Source: an uncultured Erythrobacter sp. (GTDB lineage Bacteria; Pseudomonadota; Alphaproteobacteria; Sphingomonadales; Sphingomonadaceae). From it: a stretch of 64,000 bases of DNA. Positions 16,303 through 24,651 of the stretch are shown here, piece after piece; positions within the stretch are counted from its first letter, which is position 1, and every line of letters starts with the position of its first letter. The notes beneath the pieces are model-generated. The model searched no databases and was not told the origin of the DNA. It saw only the letters and a list, made by a program, of their open reading frames with translations. The stretch spans positions 1-64,000 of the forward strand of contig CANKYK010000002.1 in NCBI GenBank assembly GCA_947488155.1. Reading direction: 5' to 3'. The position numbers and the translations under genes are program-made.

Positions 16303-19242
16303 TTAACCGCCAGCGCTGCCGCTTCGCGCTGCGGTTTGGTCTCGGTCCTCGGCAATTCTGAGCACATCGCGCAGCAAGTTGAGCTGGACCGCAGGATCAA
16401 ATTTGCTGCGCAGCGCTTGCTCCAGCATGGCGGCTCTGTCGCCCAGCTCCGCCTCGCCAAACATGGCGGCGGTACCGGCCAGCTTGTGCAGCAGCCGCAT
16501 CACCTCTTCTTTTTGCTCCTGATCAAATCCGCCCAGGCTGAGCGCGGTTTGCAGCGCTTCCAAAGCCTCTTCACGGCGGGTTTCCCACCGTTGCAGCAAG
16601 GCGGGGGAATGCGAGTGGAATTGCTCGCCTGGAGGGGGCGGAAAGTCGATAACCTGCGAGCTGGCTGCAAGTTCAGCATGGCTTTCTGGCGCGCCTTCAC
16701 GATCCGCGAGCTGTTGCTGTCGGGGATCCTCTTCGTGCTCAGCCGAAGGACTGGCATCGATAATCCTGGTCGGTAGCCAGCGCTGAAGGGCACGGGCCAG
16801 CTTGATGAATTGGAGCGGTTTGGCGAGATGTGCCTGCATGCCGGATTCGCGCGCAGCGGTGATGTCTTCGGGAAACGCATTAGCGGTGAGCGCTATGATC
16901 GGCAGAATATCTCCGCCAATCCCTTCGCCGCGGATCGCGCGGGTTGCGGCATAACCGTCACACCCCGGCATCTGCACATCCATCAATACAAGGTCATAGG
17001 GATCGCCGCGGAGGTATGCGTCGATCACCATCGCAATAGCTTCATTTCCATCATGCGCGGTCGACACGTTCTGGCCGCATTGCTCGAGCATTTCCGTGGC
17101 CAGCAGGCGGTTCACATCGTGATCCTCCGCCAGCAAGATGCGCGATCCGCGCGGCAGTTGCTCTGGCTTTGGCGGTTCGAATGCGGGCTCTAGCGCTGGC
17201 AAGGGTTGGGCCTTGCAAAATGGCAGTGTCAGAGTGAAGCATGAGCCGCGCCCTGGCTCGCTTTGGACATTCAAGCTCCCGCCTAGCAATTCAGCCAGTT
17301 GACGACTGATGGAAAGGCCCAGTCCAGTCCCGCCATATCGGCGCGCTGTGCTGTTCTCACCCTGAGTAAAGGGTTTGAAGATGCTGCTCAGGCGTTCGGG
17401 ACTGATCCCGATTCCGGTGTCGAGCACTTGAACAATGATCTTGCCGGTCTCAATCCGATAGCTGACCGTGACGCGGCCGAACTCGGTAAATTTGATCGCA
17501 TTGGCGATCAGATTGAGGGCAATTTGCCGCACACGCAGCCCATCGGTTGTCACCCAGGATTCGTCTGCTTCGCTTTCGAAATGGAGCTCTAGGCCTTTTT
17601 TCTCGGCGCTTGGCCGGTGCAGGGCGGTGCATTCCTCCAGGGTCGCATCAAGATCGAGGGCCTGCTTGTCGATGCTGATCTGCCCCGCTTCTATCTTGGA
17701 GAAATCGAGGATGTCATTGAGCAGCAACATCATGGAACGACCCGATTGCACTATCAGATCCACGTTCCGGCGTTGCTCTGGATCGAGCTCATTTTGCAAG
17801 GTCAGTTCCGCAAATCCGAGCACGCCGTTCATGGGGGTGCGGATTTCATGGCTCATATTGGCGAGAAATTCTGACTTTGCCCGCGCTGCACGCTCTGCCT
17901 TCCGCCGGGCGCGGGTAAGCAGGAGTTCCAGCTCCACCCGCTCAGTCACATTTCGCGCTGAAACAACAATGCCCTCGCGCTTTCCGGTTTCGGGGCTGTA
18001 AGCGATCGCGCATTCTGCCTCGATGAAAACCGGCAGGCCGTCCTCGCTGTCGGAAAAGCGGCGATAGGTGAAGCGCTCATTTGTGCTTGCGCCGGAGATC
18101 AAGCGCTCCTGGGCTTCAGAGATGAGTTCGCGAGAATCCTCGTGTGTCCGGTCGCTAGGCCGCTTCCCGATGAAGTTCTCCGGCGATTCTCCCATCACGC
18201 TTGCAACCGATGGCGAGGCGTATGTGCAGCGTCCTTCAAGGTCAAAACACATCAATGCATCGGTGGTGTTGTCCGCCAATAGGGCTAGCTCACGCCGGCC
18301 TATTTCCAACTCCTCCATCATCCGTTCGCGCCCAGCCAGAATAACGGCAACAGGCAGGCCTGTTAGAAAGTTGGCAGCGACAAATGCCTGGAGCAGATGC
18401 GCCTGCATCTGAGCGGGCGCGCCGGCTGCTGAAATGGGGCCGTGTCCGCTCCAGGTCATGGCCATGGCGACAAACGCCAGCAATACCACGAAGATCGCGG
18501 TGCCCGTGCTGCCTAAACGAAATGCATGCAGCAAAGTGATCGGCGGGATCAGAAACAGCAGTGGATAGCTGGGTTGGTAGAACACCAGGAAGGCGCAACC
18601 GGCGCCCGCTACCAGTAAGACTGATCGCTCAATCAGCTGCGCATTGTCAGGGCGTCGATAGTTTCGGATGGCGTCATAGAGGAGCAAGGCTGTCGGAACG
18701 ATCAACACCATGCCGAGGCTGTCGGTAAGGAACCATGTCTTCACCGTGTCAGCCATGGCCACCATGTCAGGAACCATCGCAAGCACTGCGACGAATGCGG
18801 ACAGCAAAGGACCAACCAGCCCGCCGACCAGGACAATCTTGGCCAGGTGCTCCAGGTTGGTCATGTCGGGGTGCGTCCCGCACGCTAGCCGTACGAGAGA
18901 GACGACAATCGCAATGTCGACGATATTGGCTGCGGCAAACACCAGCGGCTGATGAAGCGGGAAATCGGGGCTGAGATTGCCAATAAGGCCTGACACAAAG
19001 ATCGCGGCCAAAAATGGGATTTCATTGTTCAATCGGGCGCGCAGCAGAAACGCGACAGCGACCGCATTCGGGAGCCAAATCTTGGCCAAGGCGCCGCCGA
19101 AACGCGATAATTCGAGGCTGATGATCGCCAGCGCTGCAAACACGACAAAGCCAATTGCCGCGCCCATCGCGCTGCGGCGGTCGATCATACCTATTGCAAA
19201 GCAAGCCAGGCGCGCCGGCTCTGTGGGTTTTACTGCGTGCAC
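16303..19242 (-). CDS. hybrid sensor histidine kinase (MASE1-PAS-HisKA-HATPase-REC-Hpt)
   Basis: Membrane-bound multi-step phosphorelay kinase of up to 979 residues. A MASE1 sensor (about 30-305, eight or more membrane segments, with KIWLPNAVAVAFLLR) is followed by a PAS domain (about 320-440). HisKA carries H465 in SHEIRTPMN. The ATPase has the N-box LIANAIKF and G-boxes DTGIGI and GGTGLGL. A receiver carries D755 (LVLMDVQMPG) and K808. A C-terminal Hpt domain has H919 (LLHKLAG). The full relay is therefore in one chain apart from a final output protein, which is not adjacent. The start is either GTG at 19242 or ATG at 19188; the latter places the first membrane segment nearer the N-terminus. 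No ligand can be inferred. Confidence 0.92.
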   Translation of the reverse strand: MHAVKPTEPARLACFAIGMIDRRSAMGAAIGFVVFAALAIISLELSRFGGALAKIWLPNAVAVAFLLRARLNNEIPFLAAIFVSGLIGNLSPDFPLHQPLVFAAANIVDIAIVVSLVRLACGTHPDMTNLEHLAKIVLVGGLVGPLLSAFVAVLAMVPDMVAMADTVKTWFLTDSLGMVLIVPTALLLYDAIRNYRRPDNAQLIERSVLLVAGAGCAFLVFYQPSYPLLFLIPPITLLHAFRLGSTGTAIFVVLLAFVAMAMTWSGHGPISAAGAPAQMQAHLLQAFVAANFLTGLPVAVILAGRERMMEELEIGRRELALLADNTTDALMCFDLEGRCTYASPSVASVMGESPENFIGKRPSDRTHEDSRELISEAQERLISGASTNERFTYRRFSDSEDGLPVFIEAECAIAYSPETGKREGIVVSARNVTERVELELLLTRARRKAERAARAKSEFLANMSHEIRTPMNGVLGFAELTLQNELDPEQRRNVDLIVQSGRSMMLLLNDILDFSKIEAGQISIDKQALDLDATLEECTALHRPSAEKKGLELHFESEADESWVTTDGLRVRQIALNLIANAIKFTEFGRVTVSYRIETGKIIVQVLDTGIGISPERLSSIFKPFTQGENSTARRYGGTGLGLSISRQLAELLGGSLNVQSEPGRGSCFTLTLPFCKAQPLPALEPAFEPPKPEQLPRGSRILLAEDHDVNRLLATEMLEQCGQNVSTAHDGNEAIAMVIDAYLRGDPYDLVLMDVQMPGCDGYAATRAIRGEGIGGDILPIIALTANAFPEDITAARESGMQAHLAKPLQFIKLARALQRWLPTRIIDASPSAEHEEDPRQQQLADREGAPESHAELAASSQVIDFPPPPGEQFHSHSPALLQRWETRREEALEALQTALSLGGFDQEQKEEVMRLLHKLAGTAAMFGEAELGDRAAMLEQALRSKFDPAVQLNLLRDVLRIAEDRDQTAARSGSAGG

Positions 19243-19354
19243 GAACCTTGCACTCCATCGCTAACCCTTGAACAATGGCGTATAGTGCATACCGCCGCGT
19301 TCGCGGTGAGATGCGGACAAATACCTAAAGACGCAAAGGATAATGGGGGAGGTT

Positions 19355-20077
19355 ATGGCAAAAGCGAACTATGCGGCGCGCGGCCGCCGACCGCGTTGGC
19401 CCTTGCTGGTTTTCATCGTGCTGGCTCATTTGGCCGCGCTCTATGGTCTTGCCCGTGCCTTTGCGCCTGACTTGACGGCATCGATTGAACGCAGCGTCGT
19501 CTCGACATTCTCGGTAACGATTACTGCTCCGCCAGATCCGCCACCACCTGAAAATGAGCCGCAGCCTGATGAGGGCTCGCAAGGCGATCCAGGGCGCCAG
19601 GCCGTGCCGAAACCCGTCACCGCGACCACTCCGAAGGTGCCGGTAAAGCAAGACCGCCCTCAACCGCGCGCCTCCTCCACCGGCACGGCGGTCAATTCTG
19701 GCGCTCGTGAGACCGGCGATGGCACGGGCGCAGCGGGCAGCGGCCTGGGCACAGGCAGCGGCAATCGCGGCGGCGGGCAGAGCGGCATTGCTGTCAGCAA
19801 GCCGGTCCATATATCCGGATCGATCAACAATGCGCGCGATTATCCAGTCCCAGAGGGTGGCCGCAAAGCGCGGCGTGGAACCGAAGTGATCGTGAAAGTG
19901 ACGGTTGGGGTTGATGGGCGTGCCCGCAATTGCTCAATCTACCGGGCTAGCCCGGATGCAGAGGCCGACCGCATCACTTGCCAGCTGGTCGAGAGCAGGC
20001 TGGGTTTTCGGCCGGCTCAAGATGCCAATGGTAATCCTGTTGCAGCGCCGTTCTATTGGCGGCAAAGGTGGTTTTGA
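19355..20077 (+). CDS. TonB family energy-transducing protein
   Basis: Periplasm-spanning protein of 240 residues that couples the proton motive force to TBDRs. A single N-terminal membrane segment (about 16-36, WPLLVFIVLAHLAALYGLA) is followed by a Pro-rich, charged linker with PPDPPPPENEPQP, then a Gly/Ser-rich stretch (about 115-145). The C-terminal TonB fold is present (GTEVIVKVTVGVDGRARNCSIYRASPDAEADRITCQLVESRLGFRPA). The ATG at 19355 with GGGGGAGG just upstream is preferred over 19343. It is not accompanied by exbB/exbD here, so it presumably uses ExbBD from elsewhere. It may serve the nearby receptors, but this is inference. Confidence 0.85.
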   Translation: MAKANYAARGRRPRWPLLVFIVLAHLAALYGLARAFAPDLTASIERSVVSTFSVTITAPPDPPPPENEPQPDEGSQGDPGRQAVPKPVTATTPKVPVKQDRPQPRASSTGTAVNSGARETGDGTGAAGSGLGTGSGNRGGGQSGIAVSKPVHISGSINNARDYPVPEGGRKARRGTEVIVKVTVGVDGRARNCSIYRASPDAEADRITCQLVESRLGFRPAQDANGNPVAAPFYWRQRWF

Positions 20078-20140
20078 TATCCTGGGGTCCTGACCCTTGT
20101 TACCCATCGTTAGTCCCTCTCGCGCTATGACTTCTGCCCT

Positions 20141-21184
20141 ATGACCTCAGCCAAAATTCATCCTGTTATCTTGTGCGGCGGCGCGGGTACTCGGCTGTGG
20201 CCGGTTAGTCGCCGGGACAAGCCAAAACCGTTCCTGCCGTTGATCGGTGAGACGACTTTGTTTCAGCAGGCGATTAAACGGACCAATGATGCCAGGCAGT
20301 TCGCAGCGCCTATGGTTGTGGCGGGTGAGGCGCATGCGGATCTGATAGAGCGGCAGTTGGCGGACATGTCCTGCGCCGCAAAGCTGATCATTGAACCGGC
20401 GGCACGCAATACGGCCCCGGCCATTGCGCTGGCTGCGGCGCGGCTTGATCCGACTGCGATCATGCTGGTGTGCCCGAGCGACCATCACATTGCGGATACA
20501 GCAGCCTTTTGCGCAGCCGCCAGTGCTGCTGCTGAGTTGGCGGAGGACGACCACCTGGTTTCCTTTGGGATCGCGGCAGATCGCCCTGAAACGGGCTATG
20601 GCTATCTGAGGCGCGGCGAGCCTTTGCCGGGTGGTTTTGTGATTGAGCGCTTTGTCGAAAAGCCAGATTTGGAGACAGCGCGGGCCTATCTCGGTAGCGG
20701 CGATTACAGCTGGAACGGAGGCATTTTTGCCTTTCGTGCGGGGGCGTTTTTGGATGAATTGACTGCGCATCGCCCGGATATGGCGGAGCTGGTTCGGCGT
20801 GCTGTCGATCATGGTGACGAGGAAGGTGCGCGGTTCAATCCTTCCAGCGATGCCTTTGCGGCGATCACCGGCGAGTCGGTGGATTATGCGGTTATGGAAA
20901 ACACCGCGCGGGCCGCCATGGTGCCCGCTGATATGGGCTGGTCGGACATTGGCAATTGGGCTGCGCTGCATGATGCACTGCAAAGTGGTGAGAGCGGAAA
21001 TGTCGCCCCCGAAAATGGCGAGCTTGCCGATTGCAAAAACGTGCTCGCGATCAGCGATGGACCGCGTATTTCTGCAATTGGGCTTGAGGATGTGTGCATC
21101 ATCGTCGATGGCGACGAGGTATTGGTAACTACCCGCGATGGCGCACAGAAAGTGGGCAAGCTCTCAGGACCAAATGAGCAATGA
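20141..21184 (+). CDS. manC: mannose-1-phosphate guanylyltransferase
   Basis: Makes GDP-mannose from mannose-1-phosphate and GTP for exopolysaccharide or glycan synthesis. The nucleotidyltransferase signature GGAGTRLWPVSRRDKPKPFLPL lies near residues 11-32, followed by EPAARNTAPAIALAA, CPSDHHI and VEKPDLETARAYL, all standard for ManC/CpsB. At 347 residues it is the short form without the C-terminal isomerase domain; the next gene supplies that activity as a separate class I enzyme. Its stop overlaps the manA start by four bases (ATGA), so the two are translationally coupled. Confidence 0.93.
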   Translation: MTSAKIHPVILCGGAGTRLWPVSRRDKPKPFLPLIGETTLFQQAIKRTNDARQFAAPMVVAGEAHADLIERQLADMSCAAKLIIEPAARNTAPAIALAAARLDPTAIMLVCPSDHHIADTAAFCAAASAAAELAEDDHLVSFGIAADRPETGYGYLRRGEPLPGGFVIERFVEKPDLETARAYLGSGDYSWNGGIFAFRAGAFLDELTAHRPDMAELVRRAVDHGDEEGARFNPSSDAFAAITGESVDYAVMENTARAAMVPADMGWSDIGNWAALHDALQSGESGNVAPENGELADCKNVLAISDGPRISAIGLEDVCIIVDGDEVLVTTRDGAQKVGKLSGPNEQ

Positions 21185-22083
21185 GCCCTAATCCAGCAAC
21201 CAAGCGCTTCGAAACGGAGCCGGGGCACTTCGCTCGCAAGCTTGCCACGCGCCGGGTTGAGAAGGTGTGGGGGCGGGCCAATTTACCCTCGCCGTTTGAT
21301 CGCCGGTCGGTCGCGCGAACCAAGGGCCCTGACGGCCGGCCAATGCTGGTCGGTGAGGTCTGGTTTGAACCCCCTCCAGAGCTGGAACAACTGCTGGTCA
21401 AATATCTCTTCACCAGCGAGAAATTGTCGGTTCAGGTGCACCCCGGTGATGACGATGCCCAGGGCGATGAAGCGGGCAAGGATGAATGCTGGCTGGTGCT
21501 GGATGCAGAGCCGGGTGCGAAGCTGGCAATTGGATTTGAAGAGCCGGTCACGTCTGAGCAAATGAAACAGGCCGCGATCAGCGGGGATATTGAAGGCCTG
21601 CTGACCTGGTATGAGGCGAAGGCTGGCGATCTGTTCTTTCTGCCAGCGGGGACGGTCCATGCAATTGGGCCGGGATTGAAGCTGATCGAGGTGCAGCAGA
21701 ACAGCGATACCACCTTCCGATTGTATGACTACGGTCGCCCACGCGAACTGCATTTAGAGCGCGCAATGGCTGTTGCGAGCTACGGCAGGTATGAGGCCAG
21801 GCATGCAGGCACGACTGCCGAACGAGGGCAGGCCCTGTTTGATGCGCCGCATTTCCGTGTCGACCGGGTTGAGGGTGTTCCGGATGCAGAGACCAGCGCG
21901 GCTTTTGACGGCCCGATATTGGTGTTGCCAATCGAAGGTGAAGTCAGATGGTCTGCCCAGGCGGAGGGCGCTGGCGACGATACGCGCGCCCAAGCCGGTG
22001 AATGTGTGGTTGCGAGCGGCCTTAAGCTGTTCGACTTTTCCGATGCCAAGGTGACTTTGCTGATTAGCGCCAAACAGGTTTGA
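21181..22083 (+). CDS. manA: class I mannose-6-phosphate isomerase
   Basis: Zinc enzyme that interconverts fructose-6-phosphate and mannose-6-phosphate, feeding the guanylyltransferase encoded just before. Zinc ligands are visible in the order QVHPGDD, KDECWLVL and LPAGTVHAIGPG, followed by the conserved QQNSDTTFRLYDYGR. At 300 residues it is shorter than E. coli ManA and matches the compact alphaproteobacterial form. The step from mannose-6-P to mannose-1-P (phosphomannomutase) is not encoded here. Confidence 0.92.
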   Translation: MSPNPATKRFETEPGHFARKLATRRVEKVWGRANLPSPFDRRSVARTKGPDGRPMLVGEVWFEPPPELEQLLVKYLFTSEKLSVQVHPGDDDAQGDEAGKDECWLVLDAEPGAKLAIGFEEPVTSEQMKQAAISGDIEGLLTWYEAKAGDLFFLPAGTVHAIGPGLKLIEVQQNSDTTFRLYDYGRPRELHLERAMAVASYGRYEARHAGTTAERGQALFDAPHFRVDRVEGVPDAETSAAFDGPILVLPIEGEVRWSAQAEGAGDDTRAQAGECVVASGLKLFDFSDAKVTLLISAKQV

Positions 22084-22121
22084 GCGCGCCGCCTCTGCTG
22101 CATGGGAGGACGGAATACGCT

Positions 22122-22424
22122 TTAGTGCTTTTCGAGCAATCTGCCGCCTTCTTTTCGAACGGCCTTTTCAATTAACGGTTTGGCCATGCTCAAGATTACC
22201 GGCAGTTCAAACTCAATGATCGCCTGTGTGTCTTCCACTTCTACAAAGCCGGTAACGCTCTGGCCGAAAACACTGACCTGCAGGTCCATTCTGTCTTCAT
22301 GCGGCCAGGACGTTTCAACGTCGGCCATGCCTTCAGGAAAAAACCCACCGATTTCACCAGCATGTTCGTGCATGCGGCGACGAACCTCCTCGCGCCCCAA
22401 TTCGTGCGGCAGGGCAATTCTCAT
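22122..22424 (-). CDS. polyhydroxyalkanoic acid system family protein
   Basis: Small protein of 100 residues matching the PHA-system (PHA_gran_rgn) family: it starts MRIALPHELGREEVRRRMHEHAGEI, has a central beta part (MDLQVSVFGQSVTGFVEVEDTQAIIEFELP) and ends with a basic helix. Members often lie near polyhydroxyalkanoate genes and may bind granules; the molecular role is poorly defined. No PHA synthase is in the window. Its ATG overlaps the stop of the XpaC-like gene by four bases, making it the last gene of a telA-xpaC operon, an uncommon pairing worth noting. Confidence 0.8.
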   Translation of the reverse strand: MRIALPHELGREEVRRRMHEHAGEIGGFFPEGMADVETSWPHEDRMDLQVSVFGQSVTGFVEVEDTQAIIEFELPVILSMAKPLIEKAVRKEGGRLLEKH

Positions 22425-23170
22425 TTCGGCGTGTCCTCTAGCGCTTCGGCCCCGCCATAGCGGTATTCGAGATAGCGATCCTTGATCGCCAGATCGTCTA
22501 ACGCGCCCTCCGCCAGGCGGCGGGTGACGCGGTCCAGCTCACCGCTGATCTTGCCAAGGCTATCAGCCAGACGGTCATCAGCCGATTTGCCGACGTGATC
22601 TTCGCTGCGCAAATGCTCTGGGATCTTGCGGTAATTGTCGATTGTCTCAGGGATATATTCACCCACCAGCTCGCGCACTTCGGCGACGCTGGGATGGGAT
22701 TGATCGACCGTTTCCAGTTGCAGCCCGAGCGCATCCAATTGCACGCCAAGCTCATCGACCAGCTTCACCGCCGGTGCGGGCAGAGCCGGGCGCTGAGCCT
22801 CCAGCCACAGCTCGGTGCGGGCGACCATCTGCTTAGGCTCGCCTTGCTTCAGCTCAGTGCGTTTGGGCACTTTGACCTTGGGGTAATTGCCGAAGACGAA
22901 TGCGGCCGCCATCACGGCAAGCGCCACCATCATCACGCCGGTAAAGCCGATGCCATCCAGGACCACGCCAGCGATTGATGCCGTGACCAAAATTGTCAGG
23001 ATCGCCCCTGCAAAGTACTTGGCGCGCTTTAGCCAGTTCTTGCGCTTTGCGCCGGCTGAGCCCTTGCCGATGGAATCGCCGGGCCGGTGCGTGCCGCCTT
23101 CGCGCTGCACCTGCAGGCTCTTGCCCGCCGCGCTCAGGATCTGATCCGATTGTGTGGTGGTGTCTTGCAT
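22421..23170 (-). CDS. XpaC-like (5-bromo-4-chloroindolyl phosphate hydrolysis) membrane protein
   Basis: A 249-residue protein with a basic N-terminal region (about 1-45), two membrane segments (about 50-70 and 76-93) and a long charged, helical C-terminal part (about 105-249). This layout and the place directly after telA (8 bases) fit the XpaC family, named from Bacillus after hydrolysis of an indolyl phosphate dye. The true function is unknown, but xpaC and telA occur together widely, so the two products probably act in one envelope or stress process. No catalytic motif can be pointed out. Confidence 0.7.
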   Translation of the reverse strand: MQDTTTQSDQILSAAGKSLQVQREGGTHRPGDSIGKGSAGAKRKNWLKRAKYFAGAILTILVTASIAGVVLDGIGFTGVMMVALAVMAAAFVFGNYPKVKVPKRTELKQGEPKQMVARTELWLEAQRPALPAPAVKLVDELGVQLDALGLQLETVDQSHPSVAEVRELVGEYIPETIDNYRKIPEHLRSEDHVGKSADDRLADSLGKISGELDRVTRRLAEGALDDLAIKDRYLEYRYGGAEALEDTPK

Positions 23171-23178
23171 CGCCAGCC

Positions 23179-24390
23179 TTAGCTATCCAGGGCCAACAGT
23201 GACGGCTCAGAGGCAACCTTGGCCTCAGCCTGCGCCTGGCCTTCCGCCCGGGCGATATAGCCTTTCGACTTCTCAACCTCATCGGTCAGCACGGTGACGG
23301 TTTGCTTCATGCTGGCCAGCGCCTTCACCTTGAACTCGTCGACCTCGTCCATCGTGTCATAGATGTTCTGGAACGCGCGCTGCAGCGTTTCCAGCGGAAT
23401 GGTGCTGGAGGCGGCTTGCTCGTGGATTTGCCCGGTTTGCTCGCGCAGCAGCGTGCTGGTGGAATCGATGATGTCGCTGGTGGTCTGGTTGAGCGCGGTG
23501 ATCTGGCCCAGTACAAGCCGCTGGTTGGTCATCGCCTGAGCCACCGTCACCGCAGTGCGCAATGCGCCCACGGTGGTGGTGCTGGCGCGGTCGACGCCTT
23601 TGACCAGCTCGACATTGTTCTTCTTTACGAGATCAAGGCTGAGATAGCCCTGAACGCTGACTGCCATTTGCGTCAGCAGATCCTGCGTGCGCTGGCGCAC
23701 ATAGAACAGCGCGCTCTCGCGCAGAGCTTTTGCCTTGGCGGGATCGGTCGCATCCAGCTCATCGGCTTTCGCCTCAAGCTTGGCATCGAGCTTCTTGGCG
23801 ATGTGGATCATCTGCTCCAGTTCACCCATTGCTGCCCATAGTTTCTGGCGCTCGACGTCAATCGCTGCATTGTCCTCGTGCAGTTCTTTCTTACCGGATG
23901 AAAGACGCTCCAGGATGGCCTGAATGTGGCCCTGAGAAGAGGTGTAGCTGTCAAAATAGTTCTGCAACTTGTTACCGAACGGGATTATGCCAAACAGCTT
24001 GCGCGGCGCCAGCAGCTTACCCTTGCGGCCGGGATCGAGGTCTTCGACCGTGCGGCGCAGCTCCGCCAGATCGGCGCCAACTGTGCCGTCACCGTCCATT
24101 GAGCGCACTGGGCGATCGAGGAAGCGGTTGGACATTGCGGCGGCGGCGCGGATTTGCTCCTGTCCCATGCGTGTGATCTGATCGACCTTTTCACCAAAGG
24201 CTGGTGAATTGGCGTCCTCCGCAACGAGTTCCGTGACGAAGCCATCGACCTTCTCATCGAGCTTGGACTTCTTTTCCTCGTCCACCGGGACCAGCCCTGC
24301 GGCCTTTTCCGGCGCAACCGCTGGCACGGGATCTGGCGGGCTCAATTCAAAATCGGTGGCCGTCTTGGTGGTGGTTTCCGTCGTATTCAT
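23179..24390 (-). CDS. telA: TelA-like toxic anion resistance family protein
   Basis: Cytosolic coiled-coil protein of 403 residues in the TelA/KlaA family, named for plasmid tellurite resistance. After a low-complexity N-terminus comes the conserved GRKGKLLAPRKLFGIIPFGNKLQNYFDSYTSSQGHIQAIL (about 140-180), then long helices with QKLWAAMGELEQMI, a stretch RQRTQDLLTQMAVSVQGYLSLDLVKKNNVELVKGVDRASTTTVGALRTAVTVAQAM, and an acidic tail. All of this is family-typical. Chromosomal homologues are tied to tolerance of envelope-acting agents rather than tellurite alone. It heads the telA-xpaC-PHA operon and is divergent from the DUF389 gene. Confidence 0.88.
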   Translation of the reverse strand: MNTTETTTKTATDFELSPPDPVPAVAPEKAAGLVPVDEEKKSKLDEKVDGFVTELVAEDANSPAFGEKVDQITRMGQEQIRAAAAMSNRFLDRPVRSMDGDGTVGADLAELRRTVEDLDPGRKGKLLAPRKLFGIIPFGNKLQNYFDSYTSSQGHIQAILERLSSGKKELHEDNAAIDVERQKLWAAMGELEQMIHIAKKLDAKLEAKADELDATDPAKAKALRESALFYVRQRTQDLLTQMAVSVQGYLSLDLVKKNNVELVKGVDRASTTTVGALRTAVTVAQAMTNQRLVLGQITALNQTTSDIIDSTSTLLREQTGQIHEQAASSTIPLETLQRAFQNIYDTMDEVDEFKVKALASMKQTVTVLTDEVEKSKGYIARAEGQAQAEAKVASEPSLLALDS

Positions 24391-24471
24391 CGGGCTTCTT
24401 CAACTCCCTGAAGTCGTGGCTTACGCCAGCCTATATGCTGGTGGCAGCGGCTTGAACTGGCTGCATCTCTC

Positions 24472-24512
24472 TTACTGTATTAGTAATCTAAGACACACTA
24501 TTCAAGATAGTG
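24472..24512. promoter_or_regulatory. two palindromes in the telA/DUF389 divergent region
   Basis: TTACTGTATTAGTAA (24472-24486, 5-base arms) and CACTATTCAAGATAGTG (24496-24512, perfect 6-base arms) lie 9 bases apart in the 261-base divergent region. Centre-to-centre distance is 25 bases. They could be operators controlling both telA and the DUF389 gene. The regulator is not recognised. Confidence 0.5.
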
Positions 24513-24651
24513 CCTTATCGCTGGGCATGCGTCCATTCAAAAGCGTGCGCTGGCCCCGGCGTGACAGCCGGGCATTCGCGAGCATGCTTTTGTTTGCGGG
24601 ATTTTACGCGTAACCGCATAGGGGTGAGCATAGAAAGACACGGACATAATT

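Noticed and set aside
22122..22424. Idea that a PHA synthase locus is present
   Set aside because: Only the small PHA-system protein is here; no synthase, depolymerase or phasin gene was found nearby.
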